Shown: positions 45,556 to 53,933 of the stretch, in pieces | How positions within the stretch are numbered: position 1 is the first letter of the stretch | Layout: each line of letters starts with the position of its first letter | DNA from: Kiritimatiellia bacterium | Lineage (GTDB): Bacteria; Verrucomicrobiota; Kiritimatiellia; PWTM01 | Length of the DNA: 53,973 nt | Reading direction: 5' to 3' | Assembly (NCBI GenBank): GCA_026417735.1 | Contig: JAOACR010000016.1 | Span: forward strand, 1-53,973 | Position numbers and translations under genes: made by a program | Notes under the pieces: model-generated | Told to the model about the DNA's origin: nothing | The model's input: the letters and a program-made list of their open reading frames with translations, nothing else | Database searches by the model: none

Positions 45556-46244
45556 CCCTCTCCGATCCTGTTCAGCGCCGCGTCGACGCGGTGCTCTTCG
45601 ACATGGACGGCGTGCTGTGCGATTCTGAGCCGTTCATCTGCGAAGCGGCCCGCCTCATGTTCCGCGAACGGTACGGCCTGGAGTTCTCCCCCGATGAGTT
45701 CCGTCCTTTTGTCGGCGCCGGCGAAGACCGCTATCTCGGCGGCCCGGCGGAACGCCGCGGTCTTCGCCTCAACCTGCCGGCCGACAAGGCCCGTACCTAC
45801 GAGATCTACCTCCAAATCATCCGCGGCCGCCTCGCCCCGCTGCCCGGCGCCGTCGAGTTCGTCCGCGCCGCCCGCACGCTCGGCCTGCGCACCGCGGTGG
45901 CCACCAGTGCCGACCGCATCAAGCTGGAAGGCAACCTCCGCGAAATCGGTCTCGCAGAGGGCGAGTTCGATGCGCGCATCACCGGCGACGACATTCGCAG
46001 GAAGAAACCGGACCCCGAAATATTTCTCGCCGCCGCCGCCGCGCTCCGTGTCGCCCCATCGCGTTGTCTTGTCGTGGAGGACGCGCCCAACGGTCTGCGC
46101 GCCGGTGTCGCGGCGGGCGCACGCTGTCTGGGCATCCTCTCCAGCTTTCCCGAGGCGGAGCTGCGCGCGGCCGGCGCCCGCTGGCTCGCGCGCGATCTCG
46201 CCGAGGCACTACCTCGCTTGCCACAGATGATTCGCGAGGACTGA
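45552..46244 (+). CDS. HAD-superfamily sugar phosphatase / beta-phosphoglucomutase-like
   Basis: 230 residues, ATGA overlap with the AraC gene. Motif I DMDGVLCDSEPF (both Asp), helical cap with FVGAGEDRYLGG, motif II Ser/Thr in VATSADRIKLEG, motif III Lys in RRKKPDPEIFL, and motif IV VVEDAPNGLRAG. This pattern (DGVxxDS, KPxPDxF and EDxxxGxxAG-like) is typical of subfamily IA mutases and phosphatases on hexose phosphates. Position next to the fucose regulator suggests sugar-phosphate metabolism, without proof of substrate. Confidence 0.87.
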   Translation: MTLSDPVQRRVDAVLFDMDGVLCDSEPFICEAARLMFRERYGLEFSPDEFRPFVGAGEDRYLGGPAERRGLRLNLPADKARTYEIYLQIIRGRLAPLPGAVEFVRAARTLGLRTAVATSADRIKLEGNLREIGLAEGEFDARITGDDIRRKKPDPEIFLAAAAALRVAPSRCLVVEDAPNGLRAGVAAGARCLGILSSFPEAELRAAGARWLARDLAEALPRLPQMIRED

Positions 46245-46283
46245 CTGTCCCTGCCCTCTCCTCGCACGCGCGACGGCATCACA

Positions 46284-46919
46284 TCAGCCGAAGGGAAACA
46301 ACACGAACACCGCCACATCCCACGCCGCGTGGCTGACCATGTTCGCCGCCAGCGACCGCCAGCGGTGATACATCCACCCCCACGCCAGACCCGCCACCGC
46401 CGCGGCTAGCAGCAACACGGGATTGCCGGTCGCCACATGGATACCCGTGTACAGCGCCACCGCCGCCGCGATACCGCGTCCCGCCCCCAGACGAGCCGTC
46501 AGCCCGCGCTGGACGACGCCCCGCCAGACGATTTCCTCCGCCGGACCAATCACCAATGCCAGCAACAACGCGATCCGCCACTTCGAGGCTCCCTCACCTA
46601 GCGCGTACACCCGCCCGATCATCCCCCCCGCCTCCGGCCATACCCGCCTCAGCAGTGCATTGCCGACCGCAAACACCGCGCCCAACACCAGCGCCGCCGC
46701 CAGCCCTCCCGCCAGCTTCAGGCCCATACGCGCCCGCAAATCCCGCCCCATCTCCCCACGAAGCTCCCTGTCGAGCAGCAGGCCCGCTACGGAAAGCAAC
46801 AAGCCGTTCGCGGCCATCCACCACCAGAAATCCAACGCGCCCACGCGGCGCCATGCGAACAGTGGCATCATCAGCACATAGGCGCCCGCGACGTACCCCC
46901 ACAGCCCGCGCGTGCTCAT
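46284..46919 (-). CDS. CPBP-family intramembrane metalloprotease (CAAX/bacteriocin-processing type)
   Basis: 211 residues with about six membrane segments. The conserved motifs are EEIVWRGVVQRGL (motif 1, EExxxR), YTGIHVATGNP (motif 2 His) and NMVSHAAWD (motif 3, HxxxN/D type). It may process lipid-modified peptides or membrane proteins; no substrate is visible nearby. It follows GH78 by 45 bases on the same strand; no clear promoter is seen in that gap, although a TTGACC lies there. Confidence 0.88.
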   Translation of the reverse strand: MSTRGLWGYVAGAYVLMMPLFAWRRVGALDFWWWMAANGLLLSVAGLLLDRELRGEMGRDLRARMGLKLAGGLAAALVLGAVFAVGNALLRRVWPEAGGMIGRVYALGEGASKWRIALLLALVIGPAEEIVWRGVVQRGLTARLGAGRGIAAAVALYTGIHVATGNPVLLLAAAVAGLAWGWMYHRWRSLAANMVSHAAWDVAVFVLFPFG

Positions 46920-46964
46920 CGCCCGTACTCTCGCTGAACGTGGTTCCCGCCGGTCAACTCCCGC

Positions 46965-49900
46965 TCAGCGGCGAACCGTAAACCGATACCGGCCGGACTC
47001 GACCTCCAGCACCACGCGATCGCCCACCTGCCGCGCAGCGCGCACACCCTCGGCTGCGGCCGCCGGCCCGCCGCCCTCCTCTCGAACCGACTCCACCGAC
47101 GCAGCCGGCACCCACAGTTCCGCGGTGACACCCGGCGGGATGCATACCTCCCAGACCAGCTCCCGACCACGGCTCGCCCATTCGCTCTCGATGCGCCCCG
47201 ATACCGCCCGATACACGGCCCGAACCCGCTCGCAGCCGGGCACCACCTCGGGACGCATCCGCAACCGCCGGAAACCCGACCGATCTGGCGCGTTCGCGAT
47301 GCCGGCGAGATTCTCAAACATCCAGATCACGAGATCGCCCAGCAACATCACGTGATTGTGCGAATTCATTGCCGGATCCGCGGTATCGCCATTCCACAGC
47401 TCCCAGATCGTCGTCGCCCCCCGCCGCACCATATACCCCCAGCTCGGATAGCTTTCGCGCGTCGCCAGCGTCCACGCGAGGTCGGCGCGGCCGAGATCGG
47501 TGAGCGTCCGCATCAGCCACTGCCCGCCGATCAGGCCGGTCATCACATGACCCCCTGCTTCGCGCTCGAGCTTGTCCACCAGCCGCCCAGCCACACGTCC
47601 TCGCTCCGCCTCGGGCACCAGCCCAAACCGTAACGGCAAAATGCAGGCGGTCGCCGTGCCATTGTCGTACCAGCCGTCCGCCGGCCGGAAAAACTCCCGG
47701 TGAAACGCCGCCGCCGTCTCGCGCGCCAGCCGCTCATACCGTGCCGCCTCTCCTCCGCGGCCGAGCAGCCGCGCAAACTCCGCGAGCATCTCGGCGCACT
47801 TCGCGAAGTATGCGGTTCCGATGAGCGGCCCGGCGGTCTTCCGCGCCAGATCTTTCGAGTGAATCAGCTTCGGGTCCTCCGGCGGAACGCACCAGTCGCC
47901 ATACGTGTCCCGCGGCTGAATGCCGTTGGTCACGAACGTCTGCATGTGCTCCATCCAGCGCACCATCGCCGGCCACGCCTCCGCGACCGTCACTCGGTCG
48001 TCGTAGTGGTCCAACAGCGCCCGCGGCACAAACAAAAGACTCGACGGCCACGTCATGTTGTCGGTGTAGATCGGCCAGTATGGCGGCGCGACGTTCGGCA
48101 CGCTGCCGTTGTCCCGCTGCGCGTCCACAATGTCTCGCGTCCACTTCGCGTAAAATGCGGCGAGGTCAAATAGGAACATCTCGCCGTGACACTCCGCGGA
48201 GCGGTCGCCCAGCCAGCCTTGGCGCTCATCGCGCTGGGGACAGTCCGTCGGAATGCTCCGGTAGTTGCCCCGAATGCCCCACACCGCGTTCGAGAAAATC
48301 TGGTTCAGCAGCGGATCGGAGCACGACCATTCGCCCACTCGCTCGACGTCGTCATGCACGACGCGCCCATCAATCATTTCCGCAGTCAGCTCGCCCGGCC
48401 ACCCCTCCACCTCAACGAACCGGAAACCGTGATACGTGAACCGCGGCTCCCACTCCTCGACCCCTTCCCCCCGCAGCACATAGCGATCGGTCACCTTCGC
48501 GCCGCGAATGTTGTCGAGGTACAGCTCGCCCTCCGCGTTCAGCGTCTCCGCGTGGCGCAGCGTCACCACCGTCCCGCGTGGCCCCCGGACCCGGATCCGA
48601 CACCAGCCGACCATGTTCTGCCCCATGTCCACGATCCAGCGTCCATCGGGCCGGCGCCGAATCTCGCGCGGCCGCAGCGTCTCCGTCACGCGGATCGGCG
48701 GCATCACCGCCCCCCACATCCGGCCCGCCGGTGCCCCGACCCGTTGCGCCGGCCACCAGCCGCTCTCATCGAAGCCGGCTGACGCCCAGCCCCGCATCTC
48801 GCGCCGGGCGTCGTAGTCCTCACCATCGTACTCGTTGTTCGCGAGAACTGGTCCGTTCGTCGTCATGCGCCACGAGGCGTCGCTCACAAGACGCTCGCGC
48901 CGTCCGTCCGTGAACTCCACCGCGAGGCAGAGTCGCAGCTTCGGCCAACCATAGGTCAGCGTCTCGGTCGGCTCGACCAGCCGCGGCGCATAGTAGCGTC
49001 CGTTGCCCAGGATCACCCCGATCGCATTTGATCCGGTCTGTAACGCCTCCGTCACATCACGGGTCACATACGGAACCCGCGCATCGTAGTGCGTGAGCGG
49101 CGGCCACAACACCTCGTCCCCGATCCGCCGCCCATTGATCCACAACTCACCGAGCCCCAGCGCCGAATAGTGGACCACCGCCCGCCGAATCTCGCCGGTG
49201 AGCGCAAACTCGCGCCGTAACCAGCGCGCCGGCTGTCGCCGGTCCGCCGGCAACGCGACCGCCCCCCACGGCGGGTCGCCCGGTCGGCCCACCGCTCGCA
49301 CCGGCATCCACCCCTCGACCAGCTCGAGCCGCTCCGGCCAACCCGGCGGCTCGTTGGTCGCACACCGCCACTCTGCGTCCGTCTCCATCGACCACGCCCG
49401 CCCCGACTCGTGCTCCACCTCGATCACCGCCAGCCACCCCGCCGGGTTCGGCCCCCCGCCCAGGTTCTCCACCCGCACCGCCAACACGTTCGTCCCGCCG
49501 TGCAGATGGCGCATCAAGTCAAATTCCCCCGACGCCTTGAACGAAGACACCCGCCCCACCCGCTCACCGTTGCAATAGATGTCGGCAAGGTTGTCTGCGG
49601 CCGCAAGCAGTCTCGCCCGCCGAACCGGATCGCCACCGTCCGGCACCACGACCACCCGGCGGAAATACCGCGCACCCGGCGGCTCCGGCCGCTCCGGCGT
49701 CCATATCCAGGAGCCACGCATCAGGAGCCCCGTCTCCGTCACACCGTCCAAGCCGATCCACTCCGCCCCCGCCCACTCGGAGGGATCCGTGATACCCATC
49801 GTCCACGAGGCGATCCCGCTCCATCCGGACGGCTGACCCTCACGGTCCCACACTCGCACCTTCCAGAACGCCGTTTCGCCGCTGCGCAGGGGCGTGCCCC

Positions 49901-50195
49901 CATAACGGATCTCCGTCCCCTCCTCCCATCGCTGCTGGCCGCTGTCCCACAGCTCACCGCGGTCTTCCGCCAATGCCGCCGCCGACCGCGCCACGAGTAC
50001 CTGCCACGCGGTGGGCCGGTCGCCGCGTCGCTCCGAACTCAGCCGCCAGCGCAATCGCGGCGCGGCTGTTTCCACGGCCGTCGGATTGACCAGGTGCTCG
50101 CAGCGCAAATCCTCTACACGAAGCGCCGCGCGAACAGACGGTGGAAACCACAACGAAGACGCCGCAAGAAACAGAATCCACATTTCTGGTCTCAT
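46965..50195 (-). CDS. Secreted alpha-L-rhamnosidase, GH78
   Basis: 1076 residues from the ATG at 50195 with GGAGG 5 bases upstream. Signal peptide about 1-22. Modular GH78: Bac_rhamnosid_N-type beta domain with RVEDLRCEHLVNP at the start (about 22-130), a carbohydrate-binding region (about 170-320), the catalytic (alpha/alpha)6 domain with the signature TDCPQRDERQGWLGD near 650 (acidic catalytic residues), and a C-terminal beta domain with GATTIWELWNGD and MNSHNHVMLLGD before it. It removes terminal L-rhamnose from plant or algal glycans. The in-frame extension to 50255 is rejected because the SD and signal peptide fit the 50195 start. Confidence 0.94.
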   Translation of the reverse strand: MRPEMWILFLAASSLWFPPSVRAALRVEDLRCEHLVNPTAVETAAPRLRWRLSSERRGDRPTAWQVLVARSAAALAEDRGELWDSGQQRWEEGTEIRYGGTPLRSGETAFWKVRVWDREGQPSGWSGIASWTMGITDPSEWAGAEWIGLDGVTETGLLMRGSWIWTPERPEPPGARYFRRVVVVPDGGDPVRRARLLAAADNLADIYCNGERVGRVSSFKASGEFDLMRHLHGGTNVLAVRVENLGGGPNPAGWLAVIEVEHESGRAWSMETDAEWRCATNEPPGWPERLELVEGWMPVRAVGRPGDPPWGAVALPADRRQPARWLRREFALTGEIRRAVVHYSALGLGELWINGRRIGDEVLWPPLTHYDARVPYVTRDVTEALQTGSNAIGVILGNGRYYAPRLVEPTETLTYGWPKLRLCLAVEFTDGRRERLVSDASWRMTTNGPVLANNEYDGEDYDARREMRGWASAGFDESGWWPAQRVGAPAGRMWGAVMPPIRVTETLRPREIRRRPDGRWIVDMGQNMVGWCRIRVRGPRGTVVTLRHAETLNAEGELYLDNIRGAKVTDRYVLRGEGVEEWEPRFTYHGFRFVEVEGWPGELTAEMIDGRVVHDDVERVGEWSCSDPLLNQIFSNAVWGIRGNYRSIPTDCPQRDERQGWLGDRSAECHGEMFLFDLAAFYAKWTRDIVDAQRDNGSVPNVAPPYWPIYTDNMTWPSSLLFVPRALLDHYDDRVTVAEAWPAMVRWMEHMQTFVTNGIQPRDTYGDWCVPPEDPKLIHSKDLARKTAGPLIGTAYFAKCAEMLAEFARLLGRGGEAARYERLARETAAAFHREFFRPADGWYDNGTATACILPLRFGLVPEAERGRVAGRLVDKLEREAGGHVMTGLIGGQWLMRTLTDLGRADLAWTLATRESYPSWGYMVRRGATTIWELWNGDTADPAMNSHNHVMLLGDLVIWMFENLAGIANAPDRSGFRRLRMRPEVVPGCERVRAVYRAVSGRIESEWASRGRELVWEVCIPPGVTAELWVPAASVESVREEGGGPAAAAEGVRAARQVGDRVVLEVESGRYRFTVRR

Positions 50196-50229
50196 CCGAG
50201 CCTCCCATTCGAGCCAGAGCCCATCCCTG

Positions 50230-50259
50230 AGGCTAGCCGTCCTCCGCCCCCGCATTCAA
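50230..50259 (-). promoter_or_regulatory. Candidate promoter of the GH78 gene
   Basis: Minus-strand TTGAAT (50254-50259), an 18-base spacer, then TAGCCT (50230-50235, 3 of 6). The predicted leader is about 28 bases and carries the GGAGG site. Modest match. Confidence 0.35.
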
Positions 50260-50279
50260 GACCGACCAAGGCCCCTCCA

Positions 50280-50641
50280 CCCGGCGTTGGAAGGGCCGGC
50301 TCCATGCGGACCGCCTCCCTGGAGGGCGCCGTTCCACCGGCGCCAATGGAGGGCCCGGTTCCACCCGGGCCATCGAGGATTCGATTTACGGACACCGTGG
50401 AAGGCGCCCCTCCAACGTGCATGGAGGGCGCGGTTCCACCCGCGCCGGCCCTGGAGGGCGCCGTTCCACCGGCGCCAATGGAGGGCCCGCTTCCACGCGG
50501 GCCGTGGGGGATTCGATTTGCGGACGCCGTGGAACGCGTCCCTCCAACGTGCATGGAGGGCGCCGTTCCACCGGCGCCGCTGGAGGGCCCGGTTCCACCC
50601 GGGCCTTTTGGGGATAGGTCGGCGCAGAACTCGACCCTCCA
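50280..50641. repeat. Hairpin repeat array A (about 10-11 units of 25 bp, both orientations)
   Basis: Each unit is TGGAG, a 7-base arm, TTCCAC as loop, and the arm's complement. Plus-strand units: 50320-50344, 50347-50371, 50422-50446, 50452-50476, 50479-50503, 50554-50578, 50581-50605. Minus-strand units: 50390-50414, 50522-50546, 50617-50641 (degenerate), and a decayed one at 50280-50304. Arms seen: GGCGCCG, GGCCCGG, GGCGCGG, GGCCCGC and (minus) GGACGCG, nearly all paired with their complement; in 50390-50414 the arms GGGCGCC and GGTGTCC pair with G-U wobble. The spacer GATTCGATTT precedes each internal minus unit, and ACGTGCA joins minus to plus units. Non-coding: the proline-rich frames that read through it are artefacts of the repeats. 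Confidence 0.9.
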
Positions 50642-50766
50642 GAGGCGGCTACGATGGCGGCACCAACCTTCACCTGCGCCGCAACACGACCTACTCGCGC
50701 GCTCAGCGCAACGCGTGCACAATATCATCCGCAGGCCGCGTGGGCCGCAAACCTGAAGGAGGAAGT

Positions 50767-53103
50767 ATGAACAGCCTCTCCGACCTTAGATCTGTTCTAC
50801 GTCGGATCCCTGTCCTCGCCCTCGCGCTCATGCCGGACCTCGCCAACGCCCAAACAATCCTCTGGCAGACCAGCGCAGTGCCAGACCGCGTCTGGTCACG
50901 CGAACACGCCGCCGCCACCCTTCATCGCGAAGCCGACGCGGTCCGCATCACCCACCGCGGCGAAAAAGACTGGGCACTCCGGCCGGAGATCGCCATCCCT
51001 CCCATGAACGGCATCGCCGAAGTCGCAGTTCCGATCCGTGGAGACGGCCGGGGCGAGATCACCGTTGCATTCGCCCGAAAAACAGAGGATGACCGTGTGC
51101 TCGAATGGACCCACCGCGCACGTACCCTTCGCCCCCCCACCACGACCATCGTGCTTCGGACCCGCGCCCGACTGCCCGTCGCCGGCGAGCGCCTTCACGC
51201 TCGGGTGCTCGGCACCGGCCCTGGGGAATTTGTCGTTGGCCCAATCACCGCCACCGTCGTCGCCCCGCCACCAATGGCCAGCGGGCAGCCCCTTACGATC
51301 AGCAACCGCGTGATCGCGGCCCGACTCGATCCCCGCGATGCAACCCTCGCTCTCACCGACCTGCGTACCGCCCGCTCCTGGCTGCCCGCCCGTCCCTCCT
51401 CGCCATGGCAGGCGCTCAGAGTGCGCGCGGCTCGCGACCGCCTGGAGTGGACGCTTTCCGACGAATTTGGCGAGGCCAGTTGGGATGCCCGCCTCACGCT
51501 CGAACCTGACCTCGCCGAAGCGGTGCTGCTGCTCACGCCCCGCCACGGTACCAATGCGCCAATGCGAGAGCCCCTGGCCTATCCGCCGCCCCTCGCCGCA
51601 GACCCGCCCGAATCCGCCGAACTCATCCTTCCCCTGAACGAGGGCATCGGCTTCCCCGTCGGCGATGCCGCCGTGCCGACCATGCGCCTCATCGCGTATG
51701 GCGGCCACGGCATCTGCATGGCGTTCGCCGGACTCGTCGCCGGCGACACCGCCTTCATGATGCTCATCGAAACGCCCGACGACGCCGCGATACGGCTCGA
51801 CCGCCGCGAGGGCCGGCTCGTGCTGGCGCCCGAGTGGGACCCCCAGCGCGAGACGGCCGGCTACGCCCGAAGGCTCCGGTTCGTCCTGTTCGACCGGGGC
51901 GGCTACGTCGCAATGTGCCGGCGCTATCGCGAGCACGCCCGCGTCGAGGGTCGGCTCGTCACCTTCCGCGAAAAGCTCGCGCGCAATCCCGACGTCGAGC
52001 GCCTCGCGGGCGCCGCGAACGTCTGGTTCATGGACCGGGGCGGCGGGCTGGACCTCGCCCGTGAGATGGCCGCCGCCGGCATGGACCGCGTGCTGTGGAG
52101 CGCCGGCCGAACCTCAAACGAAGTCGCCGCACTCCGCCAGATGGGCTGGCTGATCAGCCGCTACGACATCTACCAGGACCTGATGAATCCTGCGGAGTTC
52201 CACCGACTTCATCACGTGCCGCGCGACTGGCCCAACGACGCCTGGCCCACCGGCGTGATCCGGCGCGCCGATGGCGACTGGGTCCGCGGCTGGCAGGTGC
52301 GCACCAAGGACGGCAGCATGATCCCCTGCGCGGTGCTCTGCGATCGCCTCGCCCCCGACCGCGCCCGACAGCGAATTCGTGAAGAGCTCGCCGCCCGCCC
52401 CTACAACACGCGCTTCATTGACACCACCACGGCGACACCCTGGCGGGAGTGTTACGACCCCGCCCATCCAATGAGTCGGACGGAAAGCCGGATGTACAAG
52501 ATGGAACTGCTGAAGGTCGTTTCCCATGAATTCAATCTCATCTGCGGCTCCGAAACCGGACACGACGCGGCAGTTCCGTTTGTGCACTACTTCGAGGGCA
52601 TGTTGAGCCTCGGTCCGTTCCGAGTTCCCGACGCCGGGCGGGACATGGAACGCAAGTGGGACGAGGTACCCGAGCGGGTCGCGCGTTTCCAGACCGGTCA
52701 CCGCTACCGGCTGCCGCTGTGGGAACTGGTCTACCACGACTGCGTCGTCGCGCAGTGGTACTGGGGCGATTACAACAACAAGCTGCCCGCGCTCTGGCGG
52801 CGGCGCGACCTGTGGAACGCGCTCTACGGCACTCCACCCATGTACATGTTCAACCGCGCAGAGTGGGCACGCGACCGCGAACGGTTCGTGGAAAGCTACC
52901 GGATCGCGACGCCGGTTCACCGCCGGACGATGTTTCATCCGATGATCTCGCACCGGCGGCTGACGCCGGACGGCTCGGTGCAACAGAGTGAGTTCGGCGA
53001 TGGGACGGTGGTGACGGTGAATTTCGGCGAAACACCGTATCGTCTGCCCGGCGGCCGGGAACTGGCGCCCGAAACCGCCATCTGGACCGCTCAGGCCCCC
53101 TGA
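50767..53103 (+). CDS. Secreted glycoside-hydrolase-like protein of unassigned family
   Basis: 778 residues from the ATG at 50767, which has GGAGGA 3 bases upstream; the frame is open before that through the repeats, which is rejected. Signal peptide about 1-28. An N-terminal beta domain (about 30-380) is followed by a TIM-barrel-like part (about 420-700) with FIDTTTATPWRECYDP, LICGSETGHDAAVPFVHYFEG, LPLWELVYHDCVVAQWYWGDYNN and ALYGTPPMYMFNRAEW. The layout and the Asp/Glu-rich strand ends recall GH101/GH129-type alpha-N-acetylgalactosaminidases, but I cannot confirm this. Flanked on both sides by the hairpin arrays, with no other gene between. Confidence 0.75.
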   Translation: MNSLSDLRSVLRRIPVLALALMPDLANAQTILWQTSAVPDRVWSREHAAATLHREADAVRITHRGEKDWALRPEIAIPPMNGIAEVAVPIRGDGRGEITVAFARKTEDDRVLEWTHRARTLRPPTTTIVLRTRARLPVAGERLHARVLGTGPGEFVVGPITATVVAPPPMASGQPLTISNRVIAARLDPRDATLALTDLRTARSWLPARPSSPWQALRVRAARDRLEWTLSDEFGEASWDARLTLEPDLAEAVLLLTPRHGTNAPMREPLAYPPPLAADPPESAELILPLNEGIGFPVGDAAVPTMRLIAYGGHGICMAFAGLVAGDTAFMMLIETPDDAAIRLDRREGRLVLAPEWDPQRETAGYARRLRFVLFDRGGYVAMCRRYREHARVEGRLVTFREKLARNPDVERLAGAANVWFMDRGGGLDLAREMAAAGMDRVLWSAGRTSNEVAALRQMGWLISRYDIYQDLMNPAEFHRLHHVPRDWPNDAWPTGVIRRADGDWVRGWQVRTKDGSMIPCAVLCDRLAPDRARQRIREELAARPYNTRFIDTTTATPWRECYDPAHPMSRTESRMYKMELLKVVSHEFNLICGSETGHDAAVPFVHYFEGMLSLGPFRVPDAGRDMERKWDEVPERVARFQTGHRYRLPLWELVYHDCVVAQWYWGDYNNKLPALWRRRDLWNALYGTPPMYMFNRAEWARDRERFVESYRIATPVHRRTMFHPMISHRRLTPDGSVQQSEFGDGTVVTVNFGETPYRLPGGRELAPETAIWTAQAP

Positions 53104-53115
53104 TGCCCCCCTCCC

Positions 53116-53779
53116 TGGAGGGCGCCGTTCCACCGGCGCCACGGATTTGGGTCGGGGTGGAACCCGACCCTCCAGATGCGCGGGACCTGGAGGGCCCGGT
53201 TCCACCCGGGCCATTGGGGATTCGATTCGCGGACGCCGTGGAAGGCGTCCCTCCAACCTGCATGGAGGGCCCGGTTCCACCCGCGCCGTCGCCGATTCGA
53301 TTCCCAACCGCCCTGGAGGGCGCCGTTCCACCGGCGCCAATGGAGGGCCGGTTCCACCCGCGCCGTCGTGAATTTGATTCGCGGACGCCGTGGAAGGCGT
53401 CCCTCCAACGTGCATGGAGGGCGCGGTTCCACCCGCGCCGTCGCCGATTCGATTGCCAACCGCCCTGGACGGCGCCGTTCCACCGGCGCCGATTTCAATT
53501 CCCGTGGAGGGCCCGGTTCCACCCGGGCCGTCGGGGATTCGATTTGCGGACGCCGTGGAAGGCGTCCCTCCAACCTGCATGGAGGGCGCCGTTCCACCGG
53601 CGCCAATGGAGGGCCCGGTTCCACCCGGGCCGTCGGGGATTCGATTCCCAACCGCCCTGGAGGGCGCCGTTCCACCGGCGCCAATGGAGGGCCCGGTTCC
53701 ACCCGGGCCGATGTGGATTTGATTTTCGGCCGACGTGGAAGTCGGCCCTCCAATGGTCGGGGTGGAACCCGACCCTCCA
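53116..53779. repeat. Hairpin repeat array B (18 units of 24-25 bp, both orientations)
   Basis: Same unit as array A. Plus units: 53116-53140, 53188-53212, 53263-53287, 53314-53338, 53341-53364 (24 bp), 53415-53439, 53466-53490 (TGGAC), 53505-53529, 53580-53604, 53607-53631, 53658-53682, 53685-53709. Minus units: 53150-53174, 53231-53255, 53383-53407, 53548-53572, 53728-53752, 53755-53779. New arms are GGTCGGG with CCCGACC and GGCCGAC with GTCGGCC. In 53263-53287 the arms are GGCCCGG and CCGCGCC, one mismatch, as if two unit types had recombined. Spacers of the form GATTCGATT plus TTGC or CCCAACCGCCC recur. The array begins 13 bases after the hydrolase stop. Confidence 0.9.
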
Positions 53780-53795
53780 GGAATTTGATCATTCA

Positions 53796-53933
53796 TCACA
53801 CGCTGCGGGCTTTTTCGAGGCGGGCGCGGACAAGGGTGATGACCGCCTCATGGACCGCCTCCCGCTCGCCCTGGGTCAACCCCAACACCTCAAACACGAC
53901 ATCGTCCAACGCCCGACGGTCGGGCTGGATCAT
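53796..53933 (-). CDS. C-terminal segment of a DNA methyltransferase, or a short separate ORF
   Basis: 45 codons: MIQPDRRALDDVVFEVLGL, then TQGEREAVHEAVITLVRARLEKARSV. From memory this matches the end of N-6 adenine DNA methylase/Eco57I-type proteins (PDRRxLDxxVFxxLGLTxxERxxVYxAVxxLVxxRLxKAxSV). Here it starts with an ATG that overlaps by 4 bases the TGA of an upstream frame. Either a frameshift has split one methyltransferase gene, or a coupled short ORF has evolved. The rest of the gene lies to the right of the window. Confidence 0.5.
   Translation of the reverse strand: MIQPDRRALDDVVFEVLGLTQGEREAVHEAVITLVRARLEKARSV

Noticed and set aside
46920-46964. Promoter for the CPBP gene from the TTGACC at 46952
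   Set aside because: No -10-like box at 16-19 bases; the gene probably depends on GH78 read-through.
50281-50760. Proline-rich peptides of the LEGAVPPAP type in open frames
   Set aside because: They arise from GC-rich hairpin repeats read in frame; no start, no signal, and both strands show such frames.
53103-53790. CRISPR array
   Set aside because: Units occur in both orientations, spacing is irregular (often 2 bases), spacers are themselves repeated, and no cas genes are present.
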